Shown: in pieces, positions 1-10,600 of the stretch | How the letters are laid out: every line of letters begins with the position of its first letter | How positions within the stretch are numbered: the first letter of the stretch is position 1 | DNA from: Rutidosis leptorrhynchoides | Taxonomy: Eukaryota; Streptophyta; Magnoliopsida; Asterales; Asteraceae | Direction of reading: 5' to 3' | Assembly (NCBI RefSeq): GCF_046630445.1 | Contig: NC_092333.1 | Location: forward strand, 186,840,001 to 186,904,000 | Length of the DNA stretch: 64,000 bases | Position numbers and translations under genes: made by a program | The notes under the pieces: generated by a model | What the model was told of the DNA's origin: nothing | Database searches by the model: none | The model's input: only the letters and a program-made list of their open reading frames with translations

Positions 1-314
1 AAACGTACAAGTTAAACTCCAAGTGGTTTAATTTATTGATGATCAACATCTAAATATTAACAAGAGTACAAGTTGTGGAACGTAAAGTACAAGATATTAA
101 AGCATACGAAAAGACGTTCGAGAAACCGGAACCGAGACATAAACCGGGAGTAAATGTACGAGACAACGGAGCTAAAATTACAAGTCAACTATGCACAAGA
201 ATATAATATAATATATATATATATATATAATTAATATAAATTATATATATATATATATATATATAATATGTCGACAAGCAAGAAAACAAAAAATATGTGA
301 GCTGGATCTGACGG

Positions 315-431
315 CCATGCGATCGCATGGGAAATAGGCATAAAACCCATGCGAGTGCATGAGCCCATGCGAGTGCATGAGCCCATGCGAGTGCATGAGA
401 TTTGCACTAAAACCCCATGCACTCGCATGGG
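315..431. repeat. Palindrome plus triple 18-bp repeat and its inverted copy, inside the LTR
   Basis: A perfect 16-bp palindrome CCATGCGATCGCATGG lies at 315-330. Three head-to-tail copies of CCCATGCGAGTGCATGAG follow at 346-363, 364-381 and 382-399. An inverted copy, CCCATGCACTCGCATGGG, sits at 414-431. The direct units and the inverted unit could pair into a stem just upstream of the TATA-like box. This cluster is absent from the related LTRs at 22912 and 37409. Confidence 0.85.
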
Positions 432-452
432 CATCAGAATCAGAAAATATGC

Positions 453-461
453 CTATAAATA
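453..461 (+). promoter_or_regulatory. TATA-like box of the LTR promoter
   Basis: CTATAAATA occupies the position of CTATAAAAG at 23437-23445 and 37956-37964 in the other Athila-type LTRs. In all three a (TA)n run begins about 50-70 bp downstream. The correspondence across copies is what supports a promoter role; no transcript is seen. Confidence 0.5.
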
Positions 462-519
462 CCAGGCTTCTGCTCGACGAAAAAACACACCTTTTTACCA
501 TATCATATTACTCCCTCTG

Positions 520-523
<4 letters not shown>

Positions 524-598
<75 letters not shown>
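524..598. repeat. (TA)n microsatellite in LTR
   Basis: An uninterrupted TA dinucleotide run at the same relative LTR position as the longer runs at 23506-23657 and 38013-38137. Further AT-rich runs in this LTR lie at about 206-262 and 1566-1657. Confidence 0.95.
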
Positions 599-601
<3 letters not shown>

Positions 602-1563
602 TAGTTTTATATTAGATTAGTTTGGGTAATGTAAAGGTTATTTTACGGGTTTTGAAGTCGAAGTTCTGTCAGTGTAACACTACGCGATAAATAATCAATG
701 TAAGTTATGTTCTCCTTTTTAAAATTAATGTCTCGTAACTAAGTTATTATTATGCTTATTTGAGCCGAAGTAATCGTGATGTTGGACTAAATATTAAAAC
801 GGGGTTATTGAACTTTGAACCATAATTGGGGTTTGGACAAAAGACCGACACTTGTGGAAATTGGACTATGGCCTATTAATGGGCTTTATATTAGATTAAC
901 TAAATGATATCTTGTTAATTTAATATAGAGATTTATAATTTGACGTATCTATATATAACCACATACGCTTGACTGGGTACGGTGGGCGGGATATTTATAA
1001 ATACTAATGATTATTCATTTAACCGAACACGGGGATGGATTAATAGTCAATGGACTCATTAAAATAGGGGTAGATTACATTCAAGGGAAATTGGTGTAAT
1101 TGTTAATAAAGTATTAAAACCTTGGGTTACACGCAGTCGATAACATGGTGTAATCATTAACAATGTATTAAGACCTTATTATGGTTTAAATCCCCAATTA
1201 TTTGGAATATTTGACTTCGGGTATAAGGTTAATTTGGCAAAGACCCTCGCACTTTATAATTATGACCGATGGACTATTATGGACAAAACCAGATGGACTT
1301 ATCAAATAATCCAGGATAAAGGACAATTAACTCAGGATAATAAATTAAAATCAAAACGTCAAACATCATGAGTACGGAAGTTTAAATAAGCATAATATAT
1401 TTTATTTTATATTTCCTCGTACCTTTATTTATTGTCATTTTAATTATTATTATTTATTTTATCGTTAGTTAAATATGGTCATTTACTTTACGCTTCGCTT
1501 AAAATATAAAATCGATAAACTAGTCATTAAACGGTAAACCCCCTTTTATAATAATAATAATTG

Positions 1564-1565
<2 letters not shown>

Positions 1566-1657
<92 letters not shown>
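1566..1657. repeat. (TA)n microsatellite
   Basis: A second long TA run near the 3' end of the same Athila-like LTR. The related LTRs have no run at this point, so it arose or expanded in this copy. Confidence 0.95.
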
Positions 1658-1660
<3 letters not shown>

Positions 1661-1966
1661 ACAAATATAGTTATTTAAAATATAGTGTAAAGTAAGTCGT
1701 CTCCCTGAGGAACGAACCGAACTTACTAAAAACTATACTACTCTACGATTAGGTACACTTCCTATAGTGTTGTAGCAAGGTTTAGGTATATCTCATCTGT
1801 AAATAAATAATAAAACTTGTGTAATTTGTATCATATTTCGTAGTAAAAAATAATAGTATTTGGTACACCACCACTCGCACATCAAACTACGTTTTACAGT
1901 GAGATTAAATGAAATATTATCTAAGAAATTTAAAGAAAAAATTAGTAAGGAAAAAAATAAAAACAA

Positions 1967-4900
1967 GTGGATAATATAGCACATAGGCAAAGTCCTACTG
2001 TATTGTATAATACAACTAGAAGTTTAAGTAGTGATCAAAAAAGTGATTTGATAAGTATGGGATTTGAGAGCTTATTAGATTTTAAGATTAAATCACTTCC
2101 AGGGAAATTGTCATTGTGGTTAGTCGACAAGTTTGATGCAAAAAGTTTGAATCTTGATTTAGGTCCTGTTGAATTAAAGATTACTAAAGAGGACGTTAAT
2201 GAAATTCTTGGTTTTCCAATTGGAGGTATAGTTGTAAAAGAAGTATAACGATTAGAAAAGTCAATAAATGATTTATTGAATAACTTTAGGAATGATTACC
2301 AGGACTGATATCAAAGGGGTATTCAAAGAATATATGTTGGGAAATTACAAGAATCAATTTTGAAACTCAAAAAAGGAGGTGATAGGTTTAAGCTTGAGAT
2401 GTTGATAATGATTATGACTATTATGGCTGAAGGCAATTCTAATTCAACTGTAAACCAAAGATTTATTTCATCAATATCAAAATTGCAGGATATTGCCAAT
2501 ATGGATTGGAGTGAGTATGTGATTGACTACCCTAGAAGAAGTAAGGACAATTGGAAAAATGATGCATCTAACACTTGGTATACTGGTCCTCTTTCATTTT
2601 TGGTGGTATGTAACTATATATTGTTTTATATTTTTAATTCTAAAAAATTCTATCAATGTTCCTACAACAAGATTCAAATTTTTTACTTTTATATTTATGA
2701 CAACTATGGTATGTTAGTAAGACATCAAACGTGTATGAAGATTCGAAGTGTACAAAACCAGAAATGTTAAAATGGACAACTCAAATGTTGATTGAAAGAG
2801 AAGATGACGAATACAAAAATGGTGGATTTGGTAATGAAACAATATTAAACTTCATAAAAAACAAATTTTATTATATAGCCCACCTACTTCTAGCTCTTAC
2901 ATACAAGAAGACCAAGAAGGTATGTTATTATCTAAAATTAATTATGACAATATGGTTAAAATGTAACTATTACCTATTATGAACAATAAATTTAAAAAAA
3001 AAATCCAACTGTAGAAGATGAAGAAAAGGTTGAACTGGAACAAGACGAAGAAAAAGAAGAAAACGAAGAACAAAGAAATACAAATCACGAGTTACTTGAA
3101 GATACATCTGAGGTACATACTTTATATTTTTGTTTATTTAATTAAAAAATTTTGATTTTAATAATTTTTAAAAAATATCAATTCATTCAATATTGCTTTT
3201 AATCCAGTTCGATTGTCTTCATATCCGAAAATTTTATGATATGGCTATTCAAAAGAATGATGATCTAATAAACCAGATGGAGAAGACACTCATGAAACAT
3301 GGCGATAATGAAAATGTGTATGTCGTAATTGAAGAAATTAGGGCTACAATGATAACAGATGTACTTGATAAAAAAAAGTTAGATATGATGCTAGTAAGAA
3401 AAGATGTGGATAGAAACATTGAGGAAAGAGTAATTAAGGCCATGAATGATATTGAGAAAGAATTACCTTCTCCCCCAGATAGTATATTTGAAGAAATAGG
3501 AAAATTCGCAGATTCAATTTGTAAAAAAAATATCATGAGTAACAAAGTTTGCAGAAGAAATTCTTTTTGTTACCAGTGCTAGAAATTGACAAAGTTGGAA
3601 CATCGACAAAACATACATCTGAAATTTTTGATGGGGTTATAAAAGATAAAGAGATAAGAGTATCACCCTAATTCAGTGGTTTTGGGTTTTCAAAGGAAAA
3701 GGAAGAATGGAGAGACAAACTTTGTCATTGAGAAATAAAAGTGACCAAGAATATGTTGATAAATTTGGTGAAGATGCACAATTGTTTTCTGTACCCATTG
3801 TTAGTAAAGGTTTGAAAAAGAAAGTTGAAGCCGAAACAAAATTTCATGAAAAGAGATTGATCTGTTTGTAGAAAAAAAGTCAAAAAAAGTCAACAAATCT
3901 TATCCATATTCTTGATGATACTAGTACAATCGTGGATATTAACAGAAAACTAACAGAGTTTGAAATTAAATTGGCATCGGCAATGTTTTTGGGTTCAGTA
4001 TATGAACAGTAAGTATTCATAACTGTAAAACAATCTATTAAAATTAATTATTAATTTTATAATTTAATTAATTTTTATTTTCAGTGAATTTGTGTTCATC
4101 AGCAAAAATGGAGTGGAAATAACTGCTATTCTAATGCAAAGTATTATGTCAAATTCAAATGTTCACGTCGGTGTAATTGAGGCATGGGCATCGATTCTGA
4201 ATTTCCAGTAACTAACCAACAAAACTTCTCTTAAAAGACTAATATGTCACACAAGATTTGTAGTAAGTTTACATTATAAAAAATAGTTATTAGAATTATA
4301 ATAACTTGATTAAAATTAATAAAAAGTTATTATAAAATGTTTGATACAGACCGATGAAATCTTCAACGCGTTTAAAAATCCATTGAACTGTGATAATTGT
4401 CTGCCATACTTTAATAAAGAAATGGATGAATGGATTACGAAGTTTCCGATTTCAATTGCAGAAATTGATGTTGTAAGTTTTATAATTTTTTTAACTACTT
4501 AAATTTAATTTAACTTTTTATGTTTCAGATAATAGTCGTTAATTTATATTTTTCGGGTATTTTTCCCTATTTTGTTAAACAAACTTATTACTTGACATGC
4601 TTCAATTTGCGGACATCAAAGTGTTATGTTATTGATAATATTTTAGATGAAGAAGGACTGGAAGACGTTTATAGACATGTAACTGAATATTTGGTAAGAA
4701 AATCATCGTCTAGAATCTTTTATATATCTTAGTAGTTTTAAAAACTATGTTGAAAACTCGGAAAAGTCAGACGAGTACTTAGTTATTTACAAAGTTGACC
4801 AAAAATTTAATGTTTGTCCAAATTTAATTGAGTTTTACTAATTTTGACTTATAATAAGCAACTTTGACCGAACTTGGTCTAGAATTTGATAAGTGTAAAA

Positions 4901-5453
4901 TTTCACTGAGTTTGAACAAAATTGACTAAGTTTGACCCATAAATACTACTAACTTGAATTGAATGATTTTAAATATATGGTTTATTTTTTATAATATTTT
5001 ATCTAATATAATATGAAAATATACTTTTAAATTTGTTTTCTTTTTGAATTATCACAGATGGAGGGTTTAATGTTTTATTGTGCTGAAAAGAAACATCCAA
5101 ACTCCAAAATAATTTTATTTCAAACTTTCGAGAGAATGAGGATGCCATGGAGAACAAAAAAAAATTCAGTTGACTGTGGAATTTTTATGATGAGGCATAT
5201 GGAGACGTTTATGGGGACTGCAATGTCAAGATGGGTGTGTGGATTCAAAAAAGAAGCAGATATTCAAAAGGAACAACTTAATAACCTTAGATGGAAATAT
5301 CTAGCCAAAATTTTAAATTCAAAACACAACACGCAACATTTGAAGACACCTGACATTCTTCAAAATTTTGATGATTTTACACTTGCCTTTCAAGAGGCAT
5401 TCCCAAACAAAACGTTGTGTAATATCAAGGCAAGGCTGGAAAAACATGCATAA
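1967..5453 (+). pseudogene. Ulp1-protease-family gene (plant mobile-element type), decayed
   Basis: Members of this large plant family join a divergent N-terminal domain, a variable linker and a C-terminal C48 (Ulp1/SENP-like) cysteine protease domain. Exon-like blocks occur in family order. The N-terminal block at 1967-2248 includes ITKEDVNEILGFPIGG. 2360-2615 has WSEYV and TGPLSFLV and ends at a GTATGT donor. 2720-2870 has a WTTQMLIERE block, 3193-3582 is a charged helical linker, and 4084-4210 has GVEITAILMQS. 4520-4700 has YYLTCFNL and CYVIDN. The final exon at 5058-5453 has NSVDCGIFMMRHMET, the expected nucleophile Cys. The Asp of VIDN is present, but the family's HYYL His reads as Thr (QTYYL), so catalysis is unlikely. 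Several stops and frame changes separate the blocks. It may be a host gene or cargo of a Mutator-like element. Confidence 0.75.
4733..5057. other. Intron-like spacer with TTGAC-type short repeats
   Basis: This spacer lies between two coding blocks of the Ulp1-like gene, entered near a GGTAAGAAA donor at about 4691 and left at a TATCACAG acceptor before 5058. From about 4790 to 4960 it holds degenerate repeats around TTGACC and AAATTT. I see no coding potential in it. Confidence 0.5.
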
Positions 5454-5589
5454 GAAAAAAATTGAAAAATGTATTTTTTATGTTATCTTGTTATTAGAAA
5501 AGACGGATATGGATATGAGGATTTATACTTTGTCTTTATGTATTGATGTTTGTATGTTTGTACTTGATGTTTTAATAGATATAATGTTT

Positions 5590-6139
5590 AGAAATGATCG
5601 TATTTTTGGTAAAAACAACCTTAGCGCTGCAAAGATCGTCTCAGAAATTCAATCTAAGTGCTTGGAATGGATTAATTGTCGTTGAAAAAAGGCTCTTTAG
5701 ATTGGTTAACTTGGATATCTAATCCCACTAGTTTCGATGTTGTTCACCTAAAAGATGGTATTGGTTGATGGTAGGTTTTTTATGCCGGATTCTCTTGGGT
5801 TCTCCTTGGTCCGGGTCTAAGTGGATTAGTGTAGAATACTTTGTCGCTGAGTTTTCAGCACTGTATCTTGATTCCTAATCCGGCTTGTCATATACAAGTT
5901 GATCCACCCAAGGTGCCTCGTTAGATGAATGCTTTTTCCTACCTCTAAAAAACCATACTATGTTCATAATCCTCTCGTGTCTTTTACTTTTATCTTTGTT
6001 CCCGCACTAAGTATTCGAGCCTTTGTAATTATAGTATAGTGTTCTATCGCGTTTCGTTGTAATTGAGTCTTCGGACTCTCCATGCTGTAACTTCTGTTAT
6101 TTTTTCTAATAATATTTTTTGTTGGCTTTAAAAAAAAAA
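5590..6139 (+). mobile_element. 5'-truncated plant L1-type LINE, 3' end
   Basis: The unit is bounded by a perfect 12-bp duplication GATATAATGTTT at 5578-5589 and 6140-6151 and ends in an A-run (6130-6139). That is the pattern expected of target-primed reverse transcription. Its first 100 bp translate to a protein end including IVSEIQSKCLEWINCR, which resembles the C-terminal end of plant LINE ORF2. The rest looks like a 3' UTR with the GTCTTCGGACTC stretch common in such elements. Only about 550 bp of the element was copied, so it was never mobile from here. It sits just downstream of the Ulp1-like gene. Confidence 0.85.
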
Positions 6140-6151
6140 GATATAATGTTT

Positions 6152-6600
6152 CATTTTAAATCTTATTGTTTGAAAGAAATATATTGTTCAAATTTAAATT
6201 GAAAAGTGCTTGAATATATATTTGGTTTTTTTTCCATTTTGCCCATACAAGCACAGGTAAAAATGTACAAGTGCTTGAATGTTCAATTAAAACAATTAGA
6301 TAATGAATATAATTCAGCAATTTAAGACCTACATTTTAAATCTACAATTTCTGTTCTAAAATTACTGTTTTACAATTTACAATTTAAGTTCTACAAATTA
6401 TGTTCTACATACAAACTCTTACAATTTAATTTCGAATTCTGGTACAAATCTCAAAACAAACTGTAAAAATTTGTACATGTTCTACATTTTTTCTGTTCTA
6501 CAAAATAATGTTTGTATAAATTTATGTTCTACATTTCCAATTTTCATCTTTTTTTCTATTTTGATCACTTTTGTTCACCCGCCATTATTTTGCTCGAATG
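6152..6600. other. AT-rich intergenic stretch with GTTCTACA motifs
   Basis: No coding potential is visible. From about 6350 to 6535 the octamer GTTCTACA or close variants recur several times, foreshadowing the repeat field that follows. The same motif, or its complement TGTAGAAC, recurs near 12000, 13140, 16640-16810, 19040 and 59870-60065. Confidence 0.6.
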
Positions 6601-7430
6601 TCAACAATTTGATTTAATTTAAACTTTAATGTTCCAATTTGTATATAAATGTTCGAATTTACCAAAAATGTTCAAATTTAAATATTATTGTTCGAATTTA
6701 ATAAAATTGTTCGAATTTAAAAATTTGTTCGAATTTAAAAACATTGTTCGAATTTAAAATATTGTTCGAATTTAAAAAATTGTTCGAATTCAAAAACTTG
6801 TTCGAATTTCAATTATTATTCTTTAACATGTATAGTGTAGAACAGTTAATTGTAGAACATATACATGTAGAACAAGAATTTTGTTATAATCTAAACTTTA
6901 TGTTCGAATTTTAAAAATTGTTCGAATTTAAAAAATTGTTCGAAATTGAAAAATTATTTGAATTTAAAAAATTGATTGAATTCAATTATTATTCTTTAAC
7001 ATGTATAATGTAGAACAGTTAATTGTAGAACTTGTAAACGTAGAACAACAATTTTGTGCTAATTTAAACTTTAATGTTCTAATTTTAAAAAATGTTCGAA
7101 CTTAAAAAATTGTTCGAATTTGAAAAATTGTTCGAATTTAAAATATTGTTCGAATTCAATTATTATTCTTTAACATGTATACTGTAGAACAGTTAATTGT
7201 AGAACTTGTAAACGTAGAACACCAATTTTGGGCTAATTTTAACTTTAATGTTCGAATTTGAAAAAATGTGTTCGAATTTGTAAATTTGTTCGAATTTAAA
7301 ACTTGTTCGAATTTCAAAATTTGTTCGAATTTATAAAATTTTGTTCGAATTTATATAATTGTACTCTAACATGTAGAAGGTTAAAATGTAGATCAAGGAA
7401 ATTAAATGTAGAAGATAAAATATTAATTGT
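6600..7430. repeat. TGTTCGAATTT tandem field with a ~173-bp higher-order unit
   Basis: Short imperfect units built on TGTTCGAATTTAAAAA are repeated dozens of times. They are organised in a longer period: the landmark ATTCTTTAAC occurs at 6818, 6991 and 7165 (spacings 173 and 174), with a decayed fourth unit near 7360. Each long unit also carries TGTAGAAC copies. The field lies between two convergent Ulp1-type genes. It could be the subterminal repeats of a DNA transposon or a local satellite. Confidence 0.85.
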
Positions 7431-7672
7431 AGAACACTTAATTCTTAGTTACTTTCTGTATACTGCATGCATTTGTAATCATGCAACTCTTGTACATAAA
7501 TATTATTTTAAATAGAATTAAGTATGATAGTAGGTACAAAAAAAACAACATCATTTCATTTAATAATATGTAAATACATAAGAAAGGTTGCATGCTAATT
7601 GAGTTTAAAATAACTAAAATATTAGATATGGTTGTGACACTAATAAAGTAATAGAGTACACTAATAAGTACA

Positions 7673-10600
7673 TCATACAACGAATCTTGATGCATAAAAA
7701 GTCCTTGCAATTCTAGAATGGTAGTCTTTTGTCATTGCTTGGGAATCATCATCAAATGCATAAGAAAGGTTGCATGCTAACCTCTCCATGTGAATACACA
7801 CCCATACACCGCAATCGCCAAAAATTCCTTTTTTTGGTACTTTCATCAAACTGTGCGTAGATGGCATGATTATTTCCTTTGATGATGTGTAGTCAATTGA
7901 TTTAAGAAAATCAGGAGACTATTGACTAACATTCTAACTAGGTTACAACGTGATTCAGTACTACTACAATCTGGAAAACTATCATAAAGTTCAACATGAA
8001 AATCACTTAGATCAAGCACCAATGAGATCCAATGTTTAATTGTTGTTAAAAGCATAGGAAATAGGACCTACAAAAAACAAACGTAAAAACACATAAAATA
8101 GTAGTTTTGATATTAATTGATGCATTACTTTATATTAAAACATTACCTTTCCACACTGTGACCAGTTAGTATATTCAGGTAGCTTACCATCAGCAAAACT
8201 AGTGATAGGACTGACATGTTTTGGATCTTTAGTTTTATTTCTTTTGAAAGTCACCATCCACCTTATAAAATCCTCTGGCATGATTGTATATTGTTTCATT
8301 GTTCCAAAAAATCCAGTGTCCAATTCAGATTTCCTTTTGATCCACAACAAGATCATATTCCCCCAACCATTAATGTGCTGCAAAAAAAATAAAAAATTAA
8401 TATGTATTTAATTTTTTTTAACAATTATGCCACAAAAAGAAAATTTAGCTACTTACTAAAGTACTAAGATACCCGCTATCACACCCCCAGTTAGGGCCTG
8501 GGCGAAATGTGACTTAATATCAAAATATACCAACATATTATAATAACGAGAACAATACTAAATGAGAAAGTTAAACTTTATGGAGTACGCAGCGGAAAAT
8601 GAAATGTAATTACAAAGGAGTAAAGTAAATGTTTAAATGCGATAATCTCTTGATCCTATGTCCAAGTAGCATCACATAAGCAGTAGATAAGTAAGCTTGA
8701 ATCAAACAGCACCTGAGATAAAACATGCTAAAGTGTCAACCAAAAGGTTGAGTGAAGTTCATAGGTTTAACAAAAGTTTGACCGTTGTTTTAGACCACAA
8801 GATTTAGTTTGTAAAGTTGATCTCCCACAGGATCAAAAAGTTATGCCAAAGCGTGATATTTAGACTAAACGTTCAAGTTTGCCCCATGACAAGTTGTGTC
8901 TGTCCTTGTCGGTTTAATTTCATTATCAAGTAATATAAAGACTTAGTCAAATGTATCGGGGACGTTACTCCCGATAGGCCTACCCCCAATAATTAAGCAT
9001 GCAGCAGCAATTAAAAATATCACTGTAGGGACTTAGTCGGACATAGCCGGGTATAGCATAGTTTAACAGTTTGGTACTTGTGTCTAAATTGTAAAAAGTA
9101 AAAACAGCATGTGTCTCACCCCAAGTAAAGTAAGTAAGTTTACTAGTAATAAAGAGGGGCTATGAATTCACCTTAAATAGCAGTTGAAGTATTCCACGCA
9201 AGAAGGAAAGTAAAGCAAGTAAGTGATCTGGATATCAACCTAGAGGTATAACGTTTGATTAGTTAATTTCTAACTGACATAAAGTATGTTTATTAATATA
9301 GCAACTATATTGACAGTGACGGTTTTTGAGAAAAGTTCCTATTTCTCAAAAGTTTCTATTTTTGGAAACTTACTATTTATGGAAAGCTTTCACTTATTGT
9401 AAGTTTCTAGTTTAAAAAATGTTCGGGTTATAATTCTTAACAAAGATGTTGTACAATCTCGCCCAAACTTCATTGCTAACATGCAAGTCACTCGAATGAT
9501 CTATTGTTACCGAGTAGCCCAGGATCTCTTGACCAGAATCTAAGTCTTGGCATTCGAGATCCACAAGCGTCCCATAATGGTAACAAGGATCACCCTAGGC
9601 CACAAGTAGCGGTGATGTTTGTAGTCTTTATACGCTATCTTTAATTATAACCTTCACGTTAGGTGCGTATATACATATATATATTCATTAATTCGATTTT
9701 AATTTTAATTCCTATATATTAATTCATAAAAATACTTTTGTAATTTTTAGTAACATATATTACTAATTATAACATGTTATTTATTTTATTTTTAATTGCA
9801 TATAATTTATAACATTATTTACATGTTTTGGTAAAAAATAAAATAATAAACGAAGTAAAAAGTAAAAAGTAAAAGTAAAAAATAAGAAAAGAATACTTAC
9901 TAGTAGTAATTCTTCAAAGAGAGAATGAGAGAAATTTTGGTGTGAGTTTGAATGAGAAATGAGGGGTATTTATACTTGAAAAAATTAGGTAAAAAGAATA
10001 AAATAATTAAAAGAAAAAGAAATATTTTATTTTTTAATCGGATTTTAAAAATTCAAAAGTATTAAATGTTAGGTCATGGGATAATGCACAAAATAAAATA
10101 ATAAAAGTAGTTTTTCCATTATAATTTTTTAATTAAAAAGTATTTTATTTATTTATTTATTTTTTAAATTCATTTATTTTAAGGATTTTTTTTATATAAA
10201 TAAACAAATTGATTCAGTGTTTTTCCAAGAATATATGTCAATATTGTTTTTTTATTTAATTAATAAATACAAATTTTGCATAAAAATAATAAATAATTCG
10301 GTATTTTGTATTTTTAATAATAATTATGATTTTAATTATTAAACTATAGTTTTAGTAAGTTTGTAAATATTATTACATTTATATATAATTGGATTTATTA
10401 TATAGTTAAATATATAATACATTAACTAAATAATAAAAGTGATACAAAGTTTATATACTTAGTTAAATTATGTCAAATTATATAAATTAATAATATAATA
10501 TTTATTTAAGCGTACATTGTTGACTAAAAATTACTATTCGGTTAATATTTAATTGTTTATAACAACCCTTAATACATATAGTCAGGCAGATAACCCTAGG

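Larger units (their letters stand above)
1..1884 (+). mobile_element. Athila-like LTR, cut by the window start (3' or solo LTR)
   Basis: The stretch at 1-200 matches, with substitutions, the LTRs of the Athila-type element at about 23060-23270 and 37560-37790. It shares the order TATA-like box, (TA)n run, then a block with the end of the series GAACACATCA (here CGCACATCA, ending at 1884). No tRNA-type primer-binding site follows the end, so this is a 3' LTR or a solo LTR rather than a 5' LTR. It is diverged from the other two copies and so belongs to a different insertion of the same broad family. The 5' boundary lies outside the window. Confidence 0.7.

Noticed and set aside
346-399. CRISPR-like direct repeats
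   Set aside because: The 18-bp units are contiguous with no spacers, in plant DNA.
231-615. Open frames rich in Ile-Tyr repeats
   Set aside because: They are translations of (TA)n microsatellites; the same occurs at 23360-23690, 37906-38160 and 60703-60945.
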